The notes beneath the pieces are model-generated. The model ran no database searches, was not told the origin of the DNA, and saw nothing but the letters and a program-made list of their open reading frames with translations. DNA of 64,000 bases from Streptacidiphilus jeojiense (GTDB lineage: Bacteria > Actinomycetota > Actinomycetes > Streptomycetales > Streptomycetaceae). Positions 26,567-34,153 of the stretch are shown here, in pieces (position 1 is the stretch's first letter; every line of letters begins with the position of its first letter). Both the position numbers and the translations under genes were made by a program. The DNA is taken from contig NZ_JOEH01000048.1 of the NCBI RefSeq assembly GCF_000719095.1, positions 10,104 through 74,103 of the forward strand, written 5' to 3'.

Positions 26567-27193
26567 CTACCGGGGCTGGGGACCGCACTCCAGCCCGCGC
26601 AGCAGGATGGCGAGGCCCTGCCCGAACTCCTGCTCCGGCGGGACAGACCGGGCGTCGCGCGCGGTGGCGGCCAGGTGCGGGTAGTCCGCCGACGGCAGTC
26701 CGGCGATCGCGACGGTGCCGGTTCCCGACAGCGGTCCCAGGTGCTCGACCTGGAGCGCGCCGATCAGATAGCTGAGCAGGGCGCGGAAGGCGACCACCCG
26801 CTGCACTCCGGAGAAGCCTGCCTCCGTCAGGACCCCCAACATGGCTTCGCCCCAGGCCAACGAGGCGGCCGAGTCGTGCCGGTGCAGCAGGAGCAGCGGC
26901 ACCACCGAGGGGTGTGCGGCGACGGCCGCGCGGACCCGTTCGACCAGCAGCGTGAGCCGTTCGGTCCAGGGCGCCTCCGGCGGGGTGGCCAACTCCGCCG
27001 AGGCGAGGACGCCGGCCACCACCAGGCCCTCCAACTGCTCGCGGTCCCGGACGTAGCGGTACAGCGCCATGGTGCTCATCCGCAGTTCGCTGCCCACGGC
27101 GCGCATCGACAGGCCGGCCGGTCCGTCCCGGTCGATGACCGCGAGCGCGGCGGCAGCGATCTGATCGTGCGTCAGGGAGCGTGGGCGGGGCAT
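26567..27193 (-). CDS. TetR-family regulator
   Basis: The product has 208 residues. The N-terminal helix-turn-helix is LTHDQIAAAALAVIDRDGPAGLSMRAVGSELRMSTMALYRYV (read in pieces); the C-terminal part resembles the TetR_C effector domain of tetracycline-type repressors. It is divergent from the peroxiredoxin-like gene, and a perfect dyad lies between the -35 and -10 of that gene's promoter, so repression of it is likely. The effector is unknown. Confidence 0.88.
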   Translation of the reverse strand: MPRPRSLTHDQIAAAALAVIDRDGPAGLSMRAVGSELRMSTMALYRYVRDREQLEGLVVAGVLASAELATPPEAPWTERLTLLVERVRAAVAAHPSVVPLLLLHRHDSAASLAWGEAMLGVLTEAGFSGVQRVVAFRALLSYLIGALQVEHLGPLSGTGTVAIAGLPSADYPHLAATARDARSVPPEQEFGQGLAILLRGLECGPQPR

Positions 27194-27196
27194 GGC

Positions 27197-27226
27197 TTGA
27201 CAGCGTACAACATACGCGCATAGCGT
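27197..27226 (+). promoter_or_regulatory. Promoter with TetR operator in the spacer
   Basis: TTGACA (27197-27202, consensus -35) and TAGCGT (27221-27226, -10) are 18 bases apart. The dyad GCGTA-CAACA-TACGC (27203-27217) fills the spacer, and GGCGTACGCC (27231-27240) is a second palindrome at the expected transcription start. Confidence 0.75.
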
Positions 27227-27264
27227 CGTAGGCGTACGCCATACACCTACAAGGGGGCGGCAAC

Positions 27265-27882
27265 ATGTCCAGGGAAGCCAGCGGCACCACGGACAGGAAG
27301 TTCCAGCCGGGGGACGCCATCGCCGAGCGCTCGCTCGACACCGTCAACGGCGGACCCGTCAGCCTGCTGCCGGACTCCGGCGCACGGCTGACGCACCTGC
27401 AGTTCCGGCGGTTCGCCGGCTGCCCGATCTGCAATCTGCACCTTCGCTCGATCGCGGTGCGCCACGAGGAGCTCCGTGCAGCCGGGATCCGCGAGGTGGC
27501 GGTCTTCCACGCGGGCGCGCCGGAACTGCTCCCGCACGTCGCCGACCTGCCCTTCGCCGTCGTCGGCGACCCCGGGAAGCGGCTCTACCGGGAGTTCGGC
27601 GTCGAGTCCGCACCCCGAGCGCTGCTCGACCCCCGCGCCTGGCCGATCGTGCTGAACGCGGTGGCCCGCGGCCTGTGGGCGGTCCTGCGCCGTCGGGGGC
27701 ACCTCCCCGCCACCAGGCCCTCCGGCGGCCGCCTCGGCCTGCCCGCGGACTTCCTGATCACGACCGACGGCCGCATCGCCGCCTGCAAGTACGGCGAACA
27801 CGCGGGCGACCAGTGGTCGGTCGACGACCTGCTGGCCCTGGCCGCCGAGGCGCCCGCAGCGGCGCACCGGACCATCCCCTGA
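27265..27882 (+). CDS. Peroxiredoxin-like AhpC/TSA-family thioredoxin-fold protein
   Basis: The product has 205 residues. FRRFAGCPICNLHLR holds a CxxC pair at the position of the peroxidatic cysteine, and VVGDPGKRLYREFGV and LPADFLITTDGRIAACKYG are typical of AhpC/TSA-like proteins. It should reduce peroxides or act as a thiol oxidoreductase in the cytosol. AGGGGG lies upstream of ATG 27265. It is controlled by the divergent TetR gene, as judged from the dyad in its promoter. Confidence 0.85.
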   Translation: MSREASGTTDRKFQPGDAIAERSLDTVNGGPVSLLPDSGARLTHLQFRRFAGCPICNLHLRSIAVRHEELRAAGIREVAVFHAGAPELLPHVADLPFAVVGDPGKRLYREFGVESAPRALLDPRAWPIVLNAVARGLWAVLRRRGHLPATRPSGGRLGLPADFLITTDGRIAACKYGEHAGDQWSVDDLLALAAEAPAAAHRTIP

Positions 27883-28065
27883 ATCACAACCACTCAGGTC
27901 ACGCCCAAAAACGCTCAATGGTTGATCAGTTCACCTGCATCTCCGGGCAATTGCCGAACAACTGCGGGTCACTGCCGACCGGCCCGGTCGGAGTTCGAAA
28001 CGCTTCCCTGACCGGGCGGCGGTGCGGCCGCCCGGCTCGCCGCACCGGCCCGGGAGGTCGCCAGC

Positions 28066-28908
28066 ATGGCCACACCGCAGTGGAAGCAGCTCGTCGACCA
28101 CGTCATGTCCATCCCGGAGCGGGTCTACGAGACCTGGGTGAGCGGCGAGGGCTGGGACAACCGGACCCAGTTCGGCAAGGAGTACGGCGAGGACGGCGTC
28201 AGCTGGTGCGCGATTTTTGACTGGGACATGTTCAACGACGTGGGGCTGAGTGCCATCGTGCCCAAGCTCGACAACGTGTCCGCGATCGCCGCCCATGCCA
28301 AGGCGAACGGCCAGTGGTCGGAGTACCCCAGCGTCGGTGCCGAGGTCGACTTCGGCAACGGCGCGCACACCGAGATCGTCGTCGGTTTCGACGCCACCGA
28401 CGTCTACACCAAGGGCGGCAACAGCATCCAGAGCGGTGCCAGCGACAACGGTCAGGGCAACGGCGTGTGGAGCCACTCGCACGCGCGCACCAGCTCCTAC
28501 GTGACCGGGTACTTCGCGCCGCGCTTCCCGGACGGGCAGTGCCCGCCGACCGCCGATCCGCACGACTACCGTGGCGGCCTGGCGGTGACGTCCTGGCGCT
28601 GGTCCTCCGCGTCTAGCCGGAGCGTCACCGTCAGCCTCGCCAATGTCATCGACTCCGCCCATCGCGACGGCCCCGCCCCGCAGGGCAGCGCCGCGCACCG
28701 CGCGGACGTCCTCCCGGTCGAGCAGGCCCTGCAGTCCGAGGGGCTGCTCCCCGCGCAACGGGTCGACGGCTCCTTCGGCACCGACACCGTGACCGCCTAC
28801 GCCGCCTGGCAGCGCCGCCTCGGCTTCACCGGCCCCGACGCCAACGGCATCCCCGGCCAGACCAGCCTCGCCAGACTGGGCAGCAAACACGGTTTCACCG
28901 TCCGCTGA
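28066..28908 (+). CDS. CHAP-like amidase with C-terminal peptidoglycan-binding domain, no signal peptide
   Basis: The product has 280 residues. VSWCAIFDWDMF supplies a Cys and GNGAHTEIVVGF a His in the order of CHAP/NlpC-type Cys-His peptidases, and the last 70 residues (VLPVEQALQSEGLLPAQRVDGSFGTDTVTAYAAWQ in pieces) form a PG_binding_1 repeat. No secretion signal precedes the domain, which recalls phage endolysins or proteins exported by other routes. No start closer to a Shine-Dalgarno is seen. The 180 bases upstream hold no recognised gene. Confidence 0.75.
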   Translation: MATPQWKQLVDHVMSIPERVYETWVSGEGWDNRTQFGKEYGEDGVSWCAIFDWDMFNDVGLSAIVPKLDNVSAIAAHAKANGQWSEYPSVGAEVDFGNGAHTEIVVGFDATDVYTKGGNSIQSGASDNGQGNGVWSHSHARTSSYVTGYFAPRFPDGQCPPTADPHDYRGGLAVTSWRWSSASSRSVTVSLANVIDSAHRDGPAPQGSAAHRADVLPVEQALQSEGLLPAQRVDGSFGTDTVTAYAAWQRRLGFTGPDANGIPGQTSLARLGSKHGFTVR

Positions 28909-29027
28909 CCGCCCCGCCCGAACCCACGCGCGAACCCCTGACCGAACCCCTGACCGAACCTCAGCCCAACCCCCCGGCCGCCCCGATAGAGTGACGCACT
29001 TCGAGAGCCGATCACCGGGGGATGACC

Positions 29028-29522
29028 ATGGCCACGGACACGACCGCACCATCAGCCGTACGACCGGGCTCGACGGTGGGCACCCTGCCGACGGCGGTCA
29101 GGGTGGGAGCGGTACTGACCCTGCTCGCCGCCGTCGCCGCGGTCGTGATGCTGTTCCTGCCCGTCGACCCGACGCTCAGCTCCGCCCAGTCGGACCAGCT
29201 CGATTCCCCCGTCTACCTGCACTGCGGCTCCGTCGTCTCACCGTCCGGGGACGATGTGCTGGGCAAGGACGGAGGCGGGTACTCCGGCGCCCCCGGCCAG
29301 GTCTGTGCCTCGGCCAGGATCACGCGCGGCGGCTGGGCCGGGGCGGTGCTGGGTGGCGGCATCGTCGTGCTGATCTTCTCGATGCTCATCGGCGACGGCA
29401 CCGCCGGGCCGGTCCGCCCTGCCGATCCTTCCGAGCCCGGAAACCCTGAGCCCACGCACCCTGTGCCCACAAAGCCTGAGTCCACAGACCCTGTGCCCGC
29501 GCAGCCTGCCGAACCTGCGTAA
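29028..29522 (+). CDS. Two-helix membrane protein with Pro-rich tail
   Basis: The product has 164 residues. Helices VRVGAVLTLLAAVAAVVMLF and AGAVLGGGIVVLIFSMLI flank an extracytoplasmic segment with two cysteines (LHCGS, QVCAS) that could pair. The C-terminal 40 residues are degenerate PEPTHP/VPTKPE/STDPVP-type Pro repeats. ATG 29028 fits the GGGGG at 29016-29021 better than ATG 29022. No family is recognised. Confidence 0.65.
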   Translation: MATDTTAPSAVRPGSTVGTLPTAVRVGAVLTLLAAVAAVVMLFLPVDPTLSSAQSDQLDSPVYLHCGSVVSPSGDDVLGKDGGGYSGAPGQVCASARITRGGWAGAVLGGGIVVLIFSMLIGDGTAGPVRPADPSEPGNPEPTHPVPTKPESTDPVPAQPAEPA

Positions 29523-29535
29523 CCCGAGCTGGACG

Positions 29536-30168
29536 CTACGCGTCCGCGGCCTCCTCCCGCTCCAGCGCGCGGGCCAGCGCCTCGAACCCGGCGTCGGCCC
29601 CGGACAGGTCCCCGTTGCCGGTCGCCCGGTCCACGACGAAACCCCGCAGGGTCGCCAGGATCATCTCCGCGACCTCGAGTTTCCGCTGGTCGGACCAGCC
29701 CTCCGGGCAGAGCGACAGCAGCGAGGGCAGGTACTGCTTGGTCGCCCCCTGCCCCAGTTCCGCGTAGCGCACCGGGTCGTACATCGCCAGGCCGATGGCC
29801 TGGTCGAGGACGCGCCGCAGCCCGGTCTCCTCGCCCATCAGGATCGGCCAGATGGCGCGCACCCGGTCCGCCAGCGTCTGCGGGGCCGGCCGGCCGGAGC
29901 CCTGGGCGGCGGTCAGCGCATTGTCGATCCGCCGTCCGCGCAGTTCGAAGACCGCCTGCTTGAGCAGGTCCTCGACGCCGTCGAAGTAGTAGAGCAGCAC
30001 CTTGTGGGTGGTGCCGGCCGACCGTGCGGCGCGGCGCAGCGAGAAGTCCGCCAGGCCGTTGACCGCCAGGTCGTCGGTGACCCGGCGGAGCAGGTCCTGG
30101 CGCCTGGCCTCGCCGCGCCGTGATCCCGTCGAGCGCCGATAACCGGCCGTCGTATCGGCAGCGTCCAT
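29536..30168 (-). CDS. TetR-family regulator
   Basis: The product has 210 residues. The N-terminal helix-turn-helix is GLADFSLRRAARSAGTTHKVLLYYFDG, and the C-terminal part is a helical TetR-like effector domain. ATG 30168 is chosen; the frame upstream runs through the divergent promoter. It faces two alpha/beta-hydrolase genes, with an 18-bp near-palindrome between them, so it probably represses both directions. Confidence 0.85.
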   Translation of the reverse strand: MDAADTTAGYRRSTGSRRGEARRQDLLRRVTDDLAVNGLADFSLRRAARSAGTTHKVLLYYFDGVEDLLKQAVFELRGRRIDNALTAAQGSGRPAPQTLADRVRAIWPILMGEETGLRRVLDQAIGLAMYDPVRYAELGQGATKQYLPSLLSLCPEGWSDQRKLEVAEMILATLRGFVVDRATGNGDLSGADAGFEALARALEREEAADA

Positions 30169-30275
30169 GGTCGGACGTCCTCTCTCGCAGTGGGTGCACG
30201 ACCCGACCGATGATGCCAGGCCCGCCGATCGCGACGAGGACGTCGCCCGATCGCACCGAAAGTCCTGACGCAATA

Positions 30276-30293
30276 GTGAGCCACGTGGTTCAC
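30276..30293. promoter_or_regulatory. Probable TetR operator
   Basis: GTGA-G-CCACGTGG-T-TCAC is an 18-bp inverted repeat with a single mismatched pair, placed between the TetR gene and the hydrolase operon. Confidence 0.7.
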
Positions 30294-30334
30294 TTCTCAC
30301 AGGGATGGCTCAGCACCAGACGATGGAGGTCTCC

Positions 30335-31234
30335 ATGAGGGTGTCCGTCCGACCGCAGAAAGTCAGCTTCGCCAGCGGCGGCGTCGAGTGCGCCGCGCTG
30401 CACCACCCCGGGACCAACGGCGGCTGCGTGATCATGGCCGGCGGGACCTCGGTCACCAAGGAGCCGGCCAGCGAGCTGTTCGCCCGGCGGTTCAACGAGG
30501 CCGGGTTCGCCGTCCTCGCCTTCGACTACCGCCGGTTCGGCGAGAGCGGGGGCGCTCCCCGCCAGGTCGTCGACATCGGCGAACAGCTCGCCGACTGGCA
30601 GGCCGCGATCGGCTTCGCGGCCGGACTCCCCGACGTCGACCCGGCGGCGATCTCGCTCTGGGGCTTCTCGTTGTCGGGCGGCCATGTCATCCGGATCGCC
30701 GCGGACAACCCGCAGTTGGCCTCGGTGATCGCGCAGACACCGCTCGCCGACGGCAGGGCCGCCGCGCCCAACGCGCTGCACAGCATGACCCCGCTCGCGC
30801 TGCTGCGGCTGACCGGCCTGGCCGTCGCGGACGCCCTCGGCGCGCTGGTCGGCCGGAAGCCGCTGCTGGTGCCGGCAGCGGGGGTGCGCGGTGCGGTCGC
30901 GTCGCTGACCACCCCGGACGCCATGGACGGCCAGCGGGCGCTGGACCCCGACCACCGCCACCCCGACTGGGAGCAGACGGTCGCCGCCCGGATCGCGCTC
31001 CAGGTCGGCCGCTACCGGCCGGGGCTCGAGGCCGCGCAGGTGCGCTGCCCGCTGCTGGTGGTCGTCTGCGACCAGGACAGCAGCGTGCTCCCGGAGCCCG
31101 GCGTCCGCGCGGCCGCGCTGGCCCCGGCCGGGGAGCTGGTCCGGCTCCCCGGCCGGCACTACGCGCCGTTCCTGGAGTCGCACGAGCAGGCCGTCGAGGC
31201 CGAACTGTCCTTCCTGCGCCGGCATCTGCCATGA
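30335..31234 (+). CDS. Alpha/beta-hydrolase with serine nucleophile
   Basis: The product has 299 residues. GFSLSGGH is the nucleophile elbow (Ser), CDQDSSV a candidate acid turn and PGRHYAPF the likely catalytic His. An ATG at 30335 with GGAGG five bases upstream is preferred to the ATG at 30305. The C-terminus overlaps the next hydrolase as ATGA. It resembles dienelactone/esterase-like proteins; the substrate is unknown. Confidence 0.83.
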   Translation: MRVSVRPQKVSFASGGVECAALHHPGTNGGCVIMAGGTSVTKEPASELFARRFNEAGFAVLAFDYRRFGESGGAPRQVVDIGEQLADWQAAIGFAAGLPDVDPAAISLWGFSLSGGHVIRIAADNPQLASVIAQTPLADGRAAAPNALHSMTPLALLRLTGLAVADALGALVGRKPLLVPAAGVRGAVASLTTPDAMDGQRALDPDHRHPDWEQTVAARIALQVGRYRPGLEAAQVRCPLLVVVCDQDSSVLPEPGVRAAALAPAGELVRLPGRHYAPFLESHEQAVEAELSFLRRHLP

Positions 31235-32091
31235 CCGGTATCGAACTGTCCACCGGGACGATCGCCCTCCAGGACACCGGTGGTGACGGTCCGCCAGTCG
31301 TGCTGCTGCACGGGATGCTGATGGACGCCTCGCTGTGGGACGCGGTGGTCACCGACCTGTCGGCCGACCACCGTTGTGTGGCGCCGACCCTGCCGTTCGG
31401 TGCGCACCTGCATCCGGTGCACGCCGACGCCGACCTCTCGCTGCCCGGGATCGCCTCGCTGGTGGCGGAGTTGCTGGAGCGGCTCGACCTTCAACAGGTC
31501 ACCCTCGTCGGCAACGACACCGGCGGCGCACTGGTGCAGTTGCTGATGGGCGAGGGCAACCCCCGGGTGGACCGGGCCGTGCTCGTCTCCTGCGAGGCGT
31601 TCGACAACTTTCCACCGGGGCTGACCGGCAAGACCCTCGCGCTCGCCGGCAGGCTCCCGCCGCGGCTGTTCGGCCTGTTCATGCAGCAGATGCGGCTGCG
31701 TGCGCTGCGACGGCTGCCGATCGCCTTCGGGTGGCTCACCCGGCGCGGGGACGCCGCCACCGCCCGCTGGGTCCGACCGGCGATGGGGCAGCAGGGCATC
31801 CGGAGGGACGCGGTGCGGATGCTCCGGGCGGCCTTCACGGATCGTCAACTCCTGCTCCGCGCAGCCGAGTCGCTGCCGTCGTTCGACAGACCGGCGCTGG
31901 TGGTCTGGGCCGACGGGGACCGGGTGATGCCGGTCGAGCACGGCCGGCGGCTGGCCCGACTGCTGCCGCAGGGGCGGCTGGTCGAGGTACCGGACAGCCG
32001 CACGCTTATCCCGCTGGACCAGCCGGCCGAACTGGCCGGGCTGATCCGCGCGTTCGTCCGGGAGCCGGCCCGCGGGGAGGAGGTCCGCTGA
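31231..32091 (+). CDS. Alpha/beta-hydrolase with Asp at the nucleophile elbow
   Basis: The product has 286 residues. The elbow reads VGNDTGGAL, so Asp stands where esterases have Ser, as in haloalkane-dehalogenase-like proteins; HGMLMDASLW gives the oxyanion region. The usual C-terminal His is not evident: the position reads PDSRTLIPLDQP. Translation is coupled to the upstream hydrolase. It may be a dehalogenase-like, cofactor-like or catalytically inactive member. Confidence 0.8.
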   Translation: MTGIELSTGTIALQDTGGDGPPVVLLHGMLMDASLWDAVVTDLSADHRCVAPTLPFGAHLHPVHADADLSLPGIASLVAELLERLDLQQVTLVGNDTGGALVQLLMGEGNPRVDRAVLVSCEAFDNFPPGLTGKTLALAGRLPPRLFGLFMQQMRLRALRRLPIAFGWLTRRGDAATARWVRPAMGQQGIRRDAVRMLRAAFTDRQLLLRAAESLPSFDRPALVVWADGDRVMPVEHGRRLARLLPQGRLVEVPDSRTLIPLDQPAELAGLIRAFVREPARGEEVR

Positions 32092-32191
32092 CCGGACCGG
32101 AAGCCCGCCGACGGGACGGGAAGCCCGATAAATCCCAACTGCCCCACGCGATCTCCGTGCTAGCGTTCGACCCGGCTCGAAGGGAGTGAGC

Positions 32192-32923
32192 GTGACCAAG
32201 CTCAATCAGATCATCGCGGTGGAGAAGGGCGTCAAGTCCAAGTCCTTCGCCGACCTCACCCAGGCGCACCACGACGTCCAGAAGACCGCGCTCCTGGCCG
32301 GCATCTCGCGGACCTACCAGCCCAAGGACGAGGAGGGCGACCAGTTCCCGCCCGAGTCGACCCGGGTGCAGGTGAAGGCCGAGGACGTGCTGAGGTCCAC
32401 CGCCACCACGCTGACCCGTCTCTTCGACGTCACCGCGACCAAGGACTGGGCCAACTGCACGGCCAAGGCCGACGTCGTGGTCGACGGCGACGTCATCGTC
32501 GAGGGTGCACCGGTCAGCTATCTGCTGTTCCTGGAGAAGCAGTTGGTGGACCTGCACACCTTCGTGAAGAAACTGCCGGTGCTGGACGCCTCGGAGGCCT
32601 GGTCGCGGGACGAGTCGACGGACTCCTGGCGCACCGAGCCGACCCGGACCATCCGCACCCGCAAGGTGATGCGGAACCACGTCAAGGCCGAGGCCACCGA
32701 GAAGCACCCGGCACAGGTCGAGGTCTACACGGAGGACGTCGCCGTCGGCTACTGGACCACCGTCAAGTTCTCCGGGGCCCTGCCCGCGAAGCGGGTCAAC
32801 GACCTGCTGGAGCGGGTGGAGAAGCTGCAGCAGGCGGTCAAGTACGCCCGGGAGGAGGCCAACGGCGCGGAGGTCAGCGACCGGCGCGTCGGCGGAAAGG
32901 TGTTCGGCTACCTCTTCGGGTAG
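32192..32923 (+). CDS. Conserved actinobacterial protein (resembles the DUF7873 family)
   Basis: The product has 243 residues (TKLNQIIAVEKGVKSKSF start, then SRTYQPKDEEGDQFPPEST and HPAQVEVYTEDVAVGYWTT). No known catalytic motif, signal or membrane helix is visible. I recall this family from actinobacterial chromosomes and actinobacteriophages, under DUF7873; that is memory, not a search. GTG at 32192 with GGGAG five bases upstream is preferred to GTG 32186. It ends just before the reversed tRNA halves, so a link with a mobile element is possible. Confidence 0.75.
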   Translation: MTKLNQIIAVEKGVKSKSFADLTQAHHDVQKTALLAGISRTYQPKDEEGDQFPPESTRVQVKAEDVLRSTATTLTRLFDVTATKDWANCTAKADVVVDGDVIVEGAPVSYLLFLEKQLVDLHTFVKKLPVLDASEAWSRDESTDSWRTEPTRTIRTRKVMRNHVKAEATEKHPAQVEVYTEDVAVGYWTTVKFSGALPAKRVNDLLERVEKLQQAVKYAREEANGAEVSDRRVGGKVFGYLFG

Positions 32924-32931
32924 CCCCACAG

Positions 32932-32953
32932 ACCCCCCGTCCTCGGGCGGGGT
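32932..32953 (+). terminator. GC hairpin after the DUF7873-like gene
   Basis: ACCCC/GGGGT plus CCG/CGG with a TCCT loop, 8 bases after the stop. It uses the G-rich run that could otherwise be mistaken for a tRNA acceptor. Confidence 0.65.
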
Positions 32954-32995
32954 GCGCCAAGGAGCGCAAGCTGAAACTGAAGCTTGTCGTGACCG

Positions 32996-33078
32996 ACGCG
33001 GTCCAGTGGAGGTTCGACTCCTCCCCCCGGCACCAGCGGGCCGGGGTAGCCCAAGCAGGCAGAGGCAGCCGCGATCAA
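32996..33078 (+). tRNA. Candidate permuted tRNA A (3' half, CCA, GCGG, 5' half)
   Basis: The 3' half comes first: variable loop CCAGT (33003-33007), T-arm GGAGG-TTCGACT-CCTCC (33008-33024), acceptor CCCCGGC, A73 and CCA (33033-33035). After a GCGG linker comes the 5' half: acceptor GCCGGGG (33040-33046, perfect complement of CCCCGGC), TA, D-arm with GCC/GGC stem, and anticodon-stem strand GCCGC. GCCGC pairs with GCGGT (32998-33002) just upstream of the variable loop; the pairing extends one more pair. CCAGT matches the Leu(CAG) tRNA of the array. The anticodon loop is not resolved; CAA is possible. Confidence 0.45.
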
Positions 33079-33116
33079 TCTCAGACTCTCGCTCCAGATT
33101 CAGTATTCGCCGCCGA

Positions 33117-33254
33117 GCGCCAGATCGAGCGAGTGCGGACGACCATCGTCGGATGCCGGTTCAAGTCCGGCCCCCTGCTCCAGCGCGCAGGGGTAGTTCA
33201 AAGGCAGAACACGGCGATTTGAGAATGATCCGCAACTCTTCAACGTGCTGGCGC
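33117..33254 (+). tRNA. Candidate permuted tRNA B (3' half, CCA, GCGC, 5' half) with pairing leader and trailer
   Basis: The 3' half holds anticodon-stem strand CGTCG (33147-33151), GAT, T-arm GCCGG-TTCAAGT-CCGGC, acceptor CCCCTGC, T73 and CCA (33180-33182). After GCGC the 5' half has acceptor GCAGGGG (33187-33193, perfect complement), TA, D-arm GTTC-AAAGGCA-GAAC, A26 and CGGCG, which pairs with CGTCG. Leader GAGTGCGGA (33131-33139) pairs with trailer TCCGCAACTC with one bulged base, and GCGCCAG (33117-33123) with CTGGCGC (33248-33254). A TTG anticodon (Gln) would follow if the join is after A37. Confidence 0.45.
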
Positions 33255-33367
33255 CAGCAATTGGGTGGCATCACCAGAGGCCCGGGAGATGGATACCGCT
33301 CCCGGGTCTCGTCACGTCCCCCACCCCGTCTCGTCCCCAACCCGTCGGCCGTCGCACCGGACCGGCC

Positions 33368-33898
33368 TCAGCGCTGCCGTGCCCGGACGGCCACTTCGGA
33401 CGGGTCGGCGCCGGCGCCCTTGAGCATCTTGGCGGCCCGGCTGCCCGGGTCGGAGGCCAGTTCGGCGAGCAGGTCCAGCGGGTCCGCCTCCCCGGCGTCC
33501 CGTACCAGGGCGGCGACCCGGGCCCGGCCGACCGCGGCCTCCGCGGCATCGCTCAACCCCGGCTGCAGCGCCAGTCGCTGCCTGGGTATGCCGGCCCCTT
33601 CGTCCGCACTCTCGCCCTCCCCCTGCTGCCAGTCGCGACCGAAACCGATGCTGCGCTGGGCCAGGTACCCCATCAGCCGGGTCGCCTGGGTGGGCTGCGG
33701 GGCGGCCAGGCCGAGCACCTGCTCGTCGGATTCGAGCAGGGCGTGCAGCAGGTGCCCGCTGTCGATCTCGGCGTCACCCGCGCGGACGGCGCGCCGCCGG
33801 GCGCGGGCCATCACCGGCGCGAGCACACCTGCCGGCTCGGGGAGTCGGCGCCCGCGTTCGCTGTGAACGTCTTCGGCACCATAGAGGTCAGGGAACAC
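33368..33898 (-). CDS. Stand-alone Clp N-domain protein
   Basis: The product has about 176 residues. VMARARRRAVRAGDAEIDSGHLLHALLESDEQVLGLAA is the first Clp_N repeat, and a second helical repeat follows (LSDAAEAAVGRARVAALVRDAGEADPLDLLAELASDP). No AAA ATPase domain is attached, so it may be an adaptor or a ClpC-N mimic. The start is uncertain: GTG 33898 is taken because it opens the conserved part. The 255 bases upstream, up to the next start, show no gene. Confidence 0.7.
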   Translation of the reverse strand: MFPDLYGAEDVHSERGRRLPEPAGVLAPVMARARRRAVRAGDAEIDSGHLLHALLESDEQVLGLAAPQPTQATRLMGYLAQRSIGFGRDWQQGEGESADEGAGIPRQRLALQPGLSDAAEAAVGRARVAALVRDAGEADPLDLLAELASDPGSRAAKMLKGAGADPSEVAVRARQR

Positions 33899-34153
33899 GT
33901 GGTCCACCACATCGTCAGCAGGGACGGGGCAGAAGAAGCAGCGGCCGGCTGCCGGTCGCCACGTCGAAGTCTGCTGCGCAGCGTGAGCAGGAGTCAACCC
34001 ACAGATACGATCGTCCCACAGCGAACACCCAGCTTCAGCTGACCCGCAGCCGGAGTCCCGGCCTCCGGGACCGCCCCCCAACTGCCCTGTTCCACACGTC
34101 CGCCACCCTACGCGCCGCCATTCGCCATCCGGCGCGCGGTTGCACGACCAGGC

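Noticed and set aside
30388..31230. A plus-strand open frame that runs into the second hydrolase
   Set aside because: It is the +1 shadow of the first hydrolase and joins the second only because no stop intervenes; the ATGA overlap at 31231 gives the real start.
32946..33035. A normal-order tRNA with acceptor GGCGGGG/CCCCGGC
   Set aside because: The 5' G-run is already used by the terminator of the preceding gene, the acceptor has a mismatch, and the anticodon stem would enclose an eight-base loop without U33. It remains an alternative to permuted candidate A.
33040..33182. A single normal-order tRNA with a 60-base insert in the anticodon loop
   Set aside because: The acceptor GCCGGGG/CCCCTGC has a mismatch and only four anticodon-stem pairs form, while permuted pairing is perfect in the acceptor. 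It cannot be fully excluded without covariance scoring.
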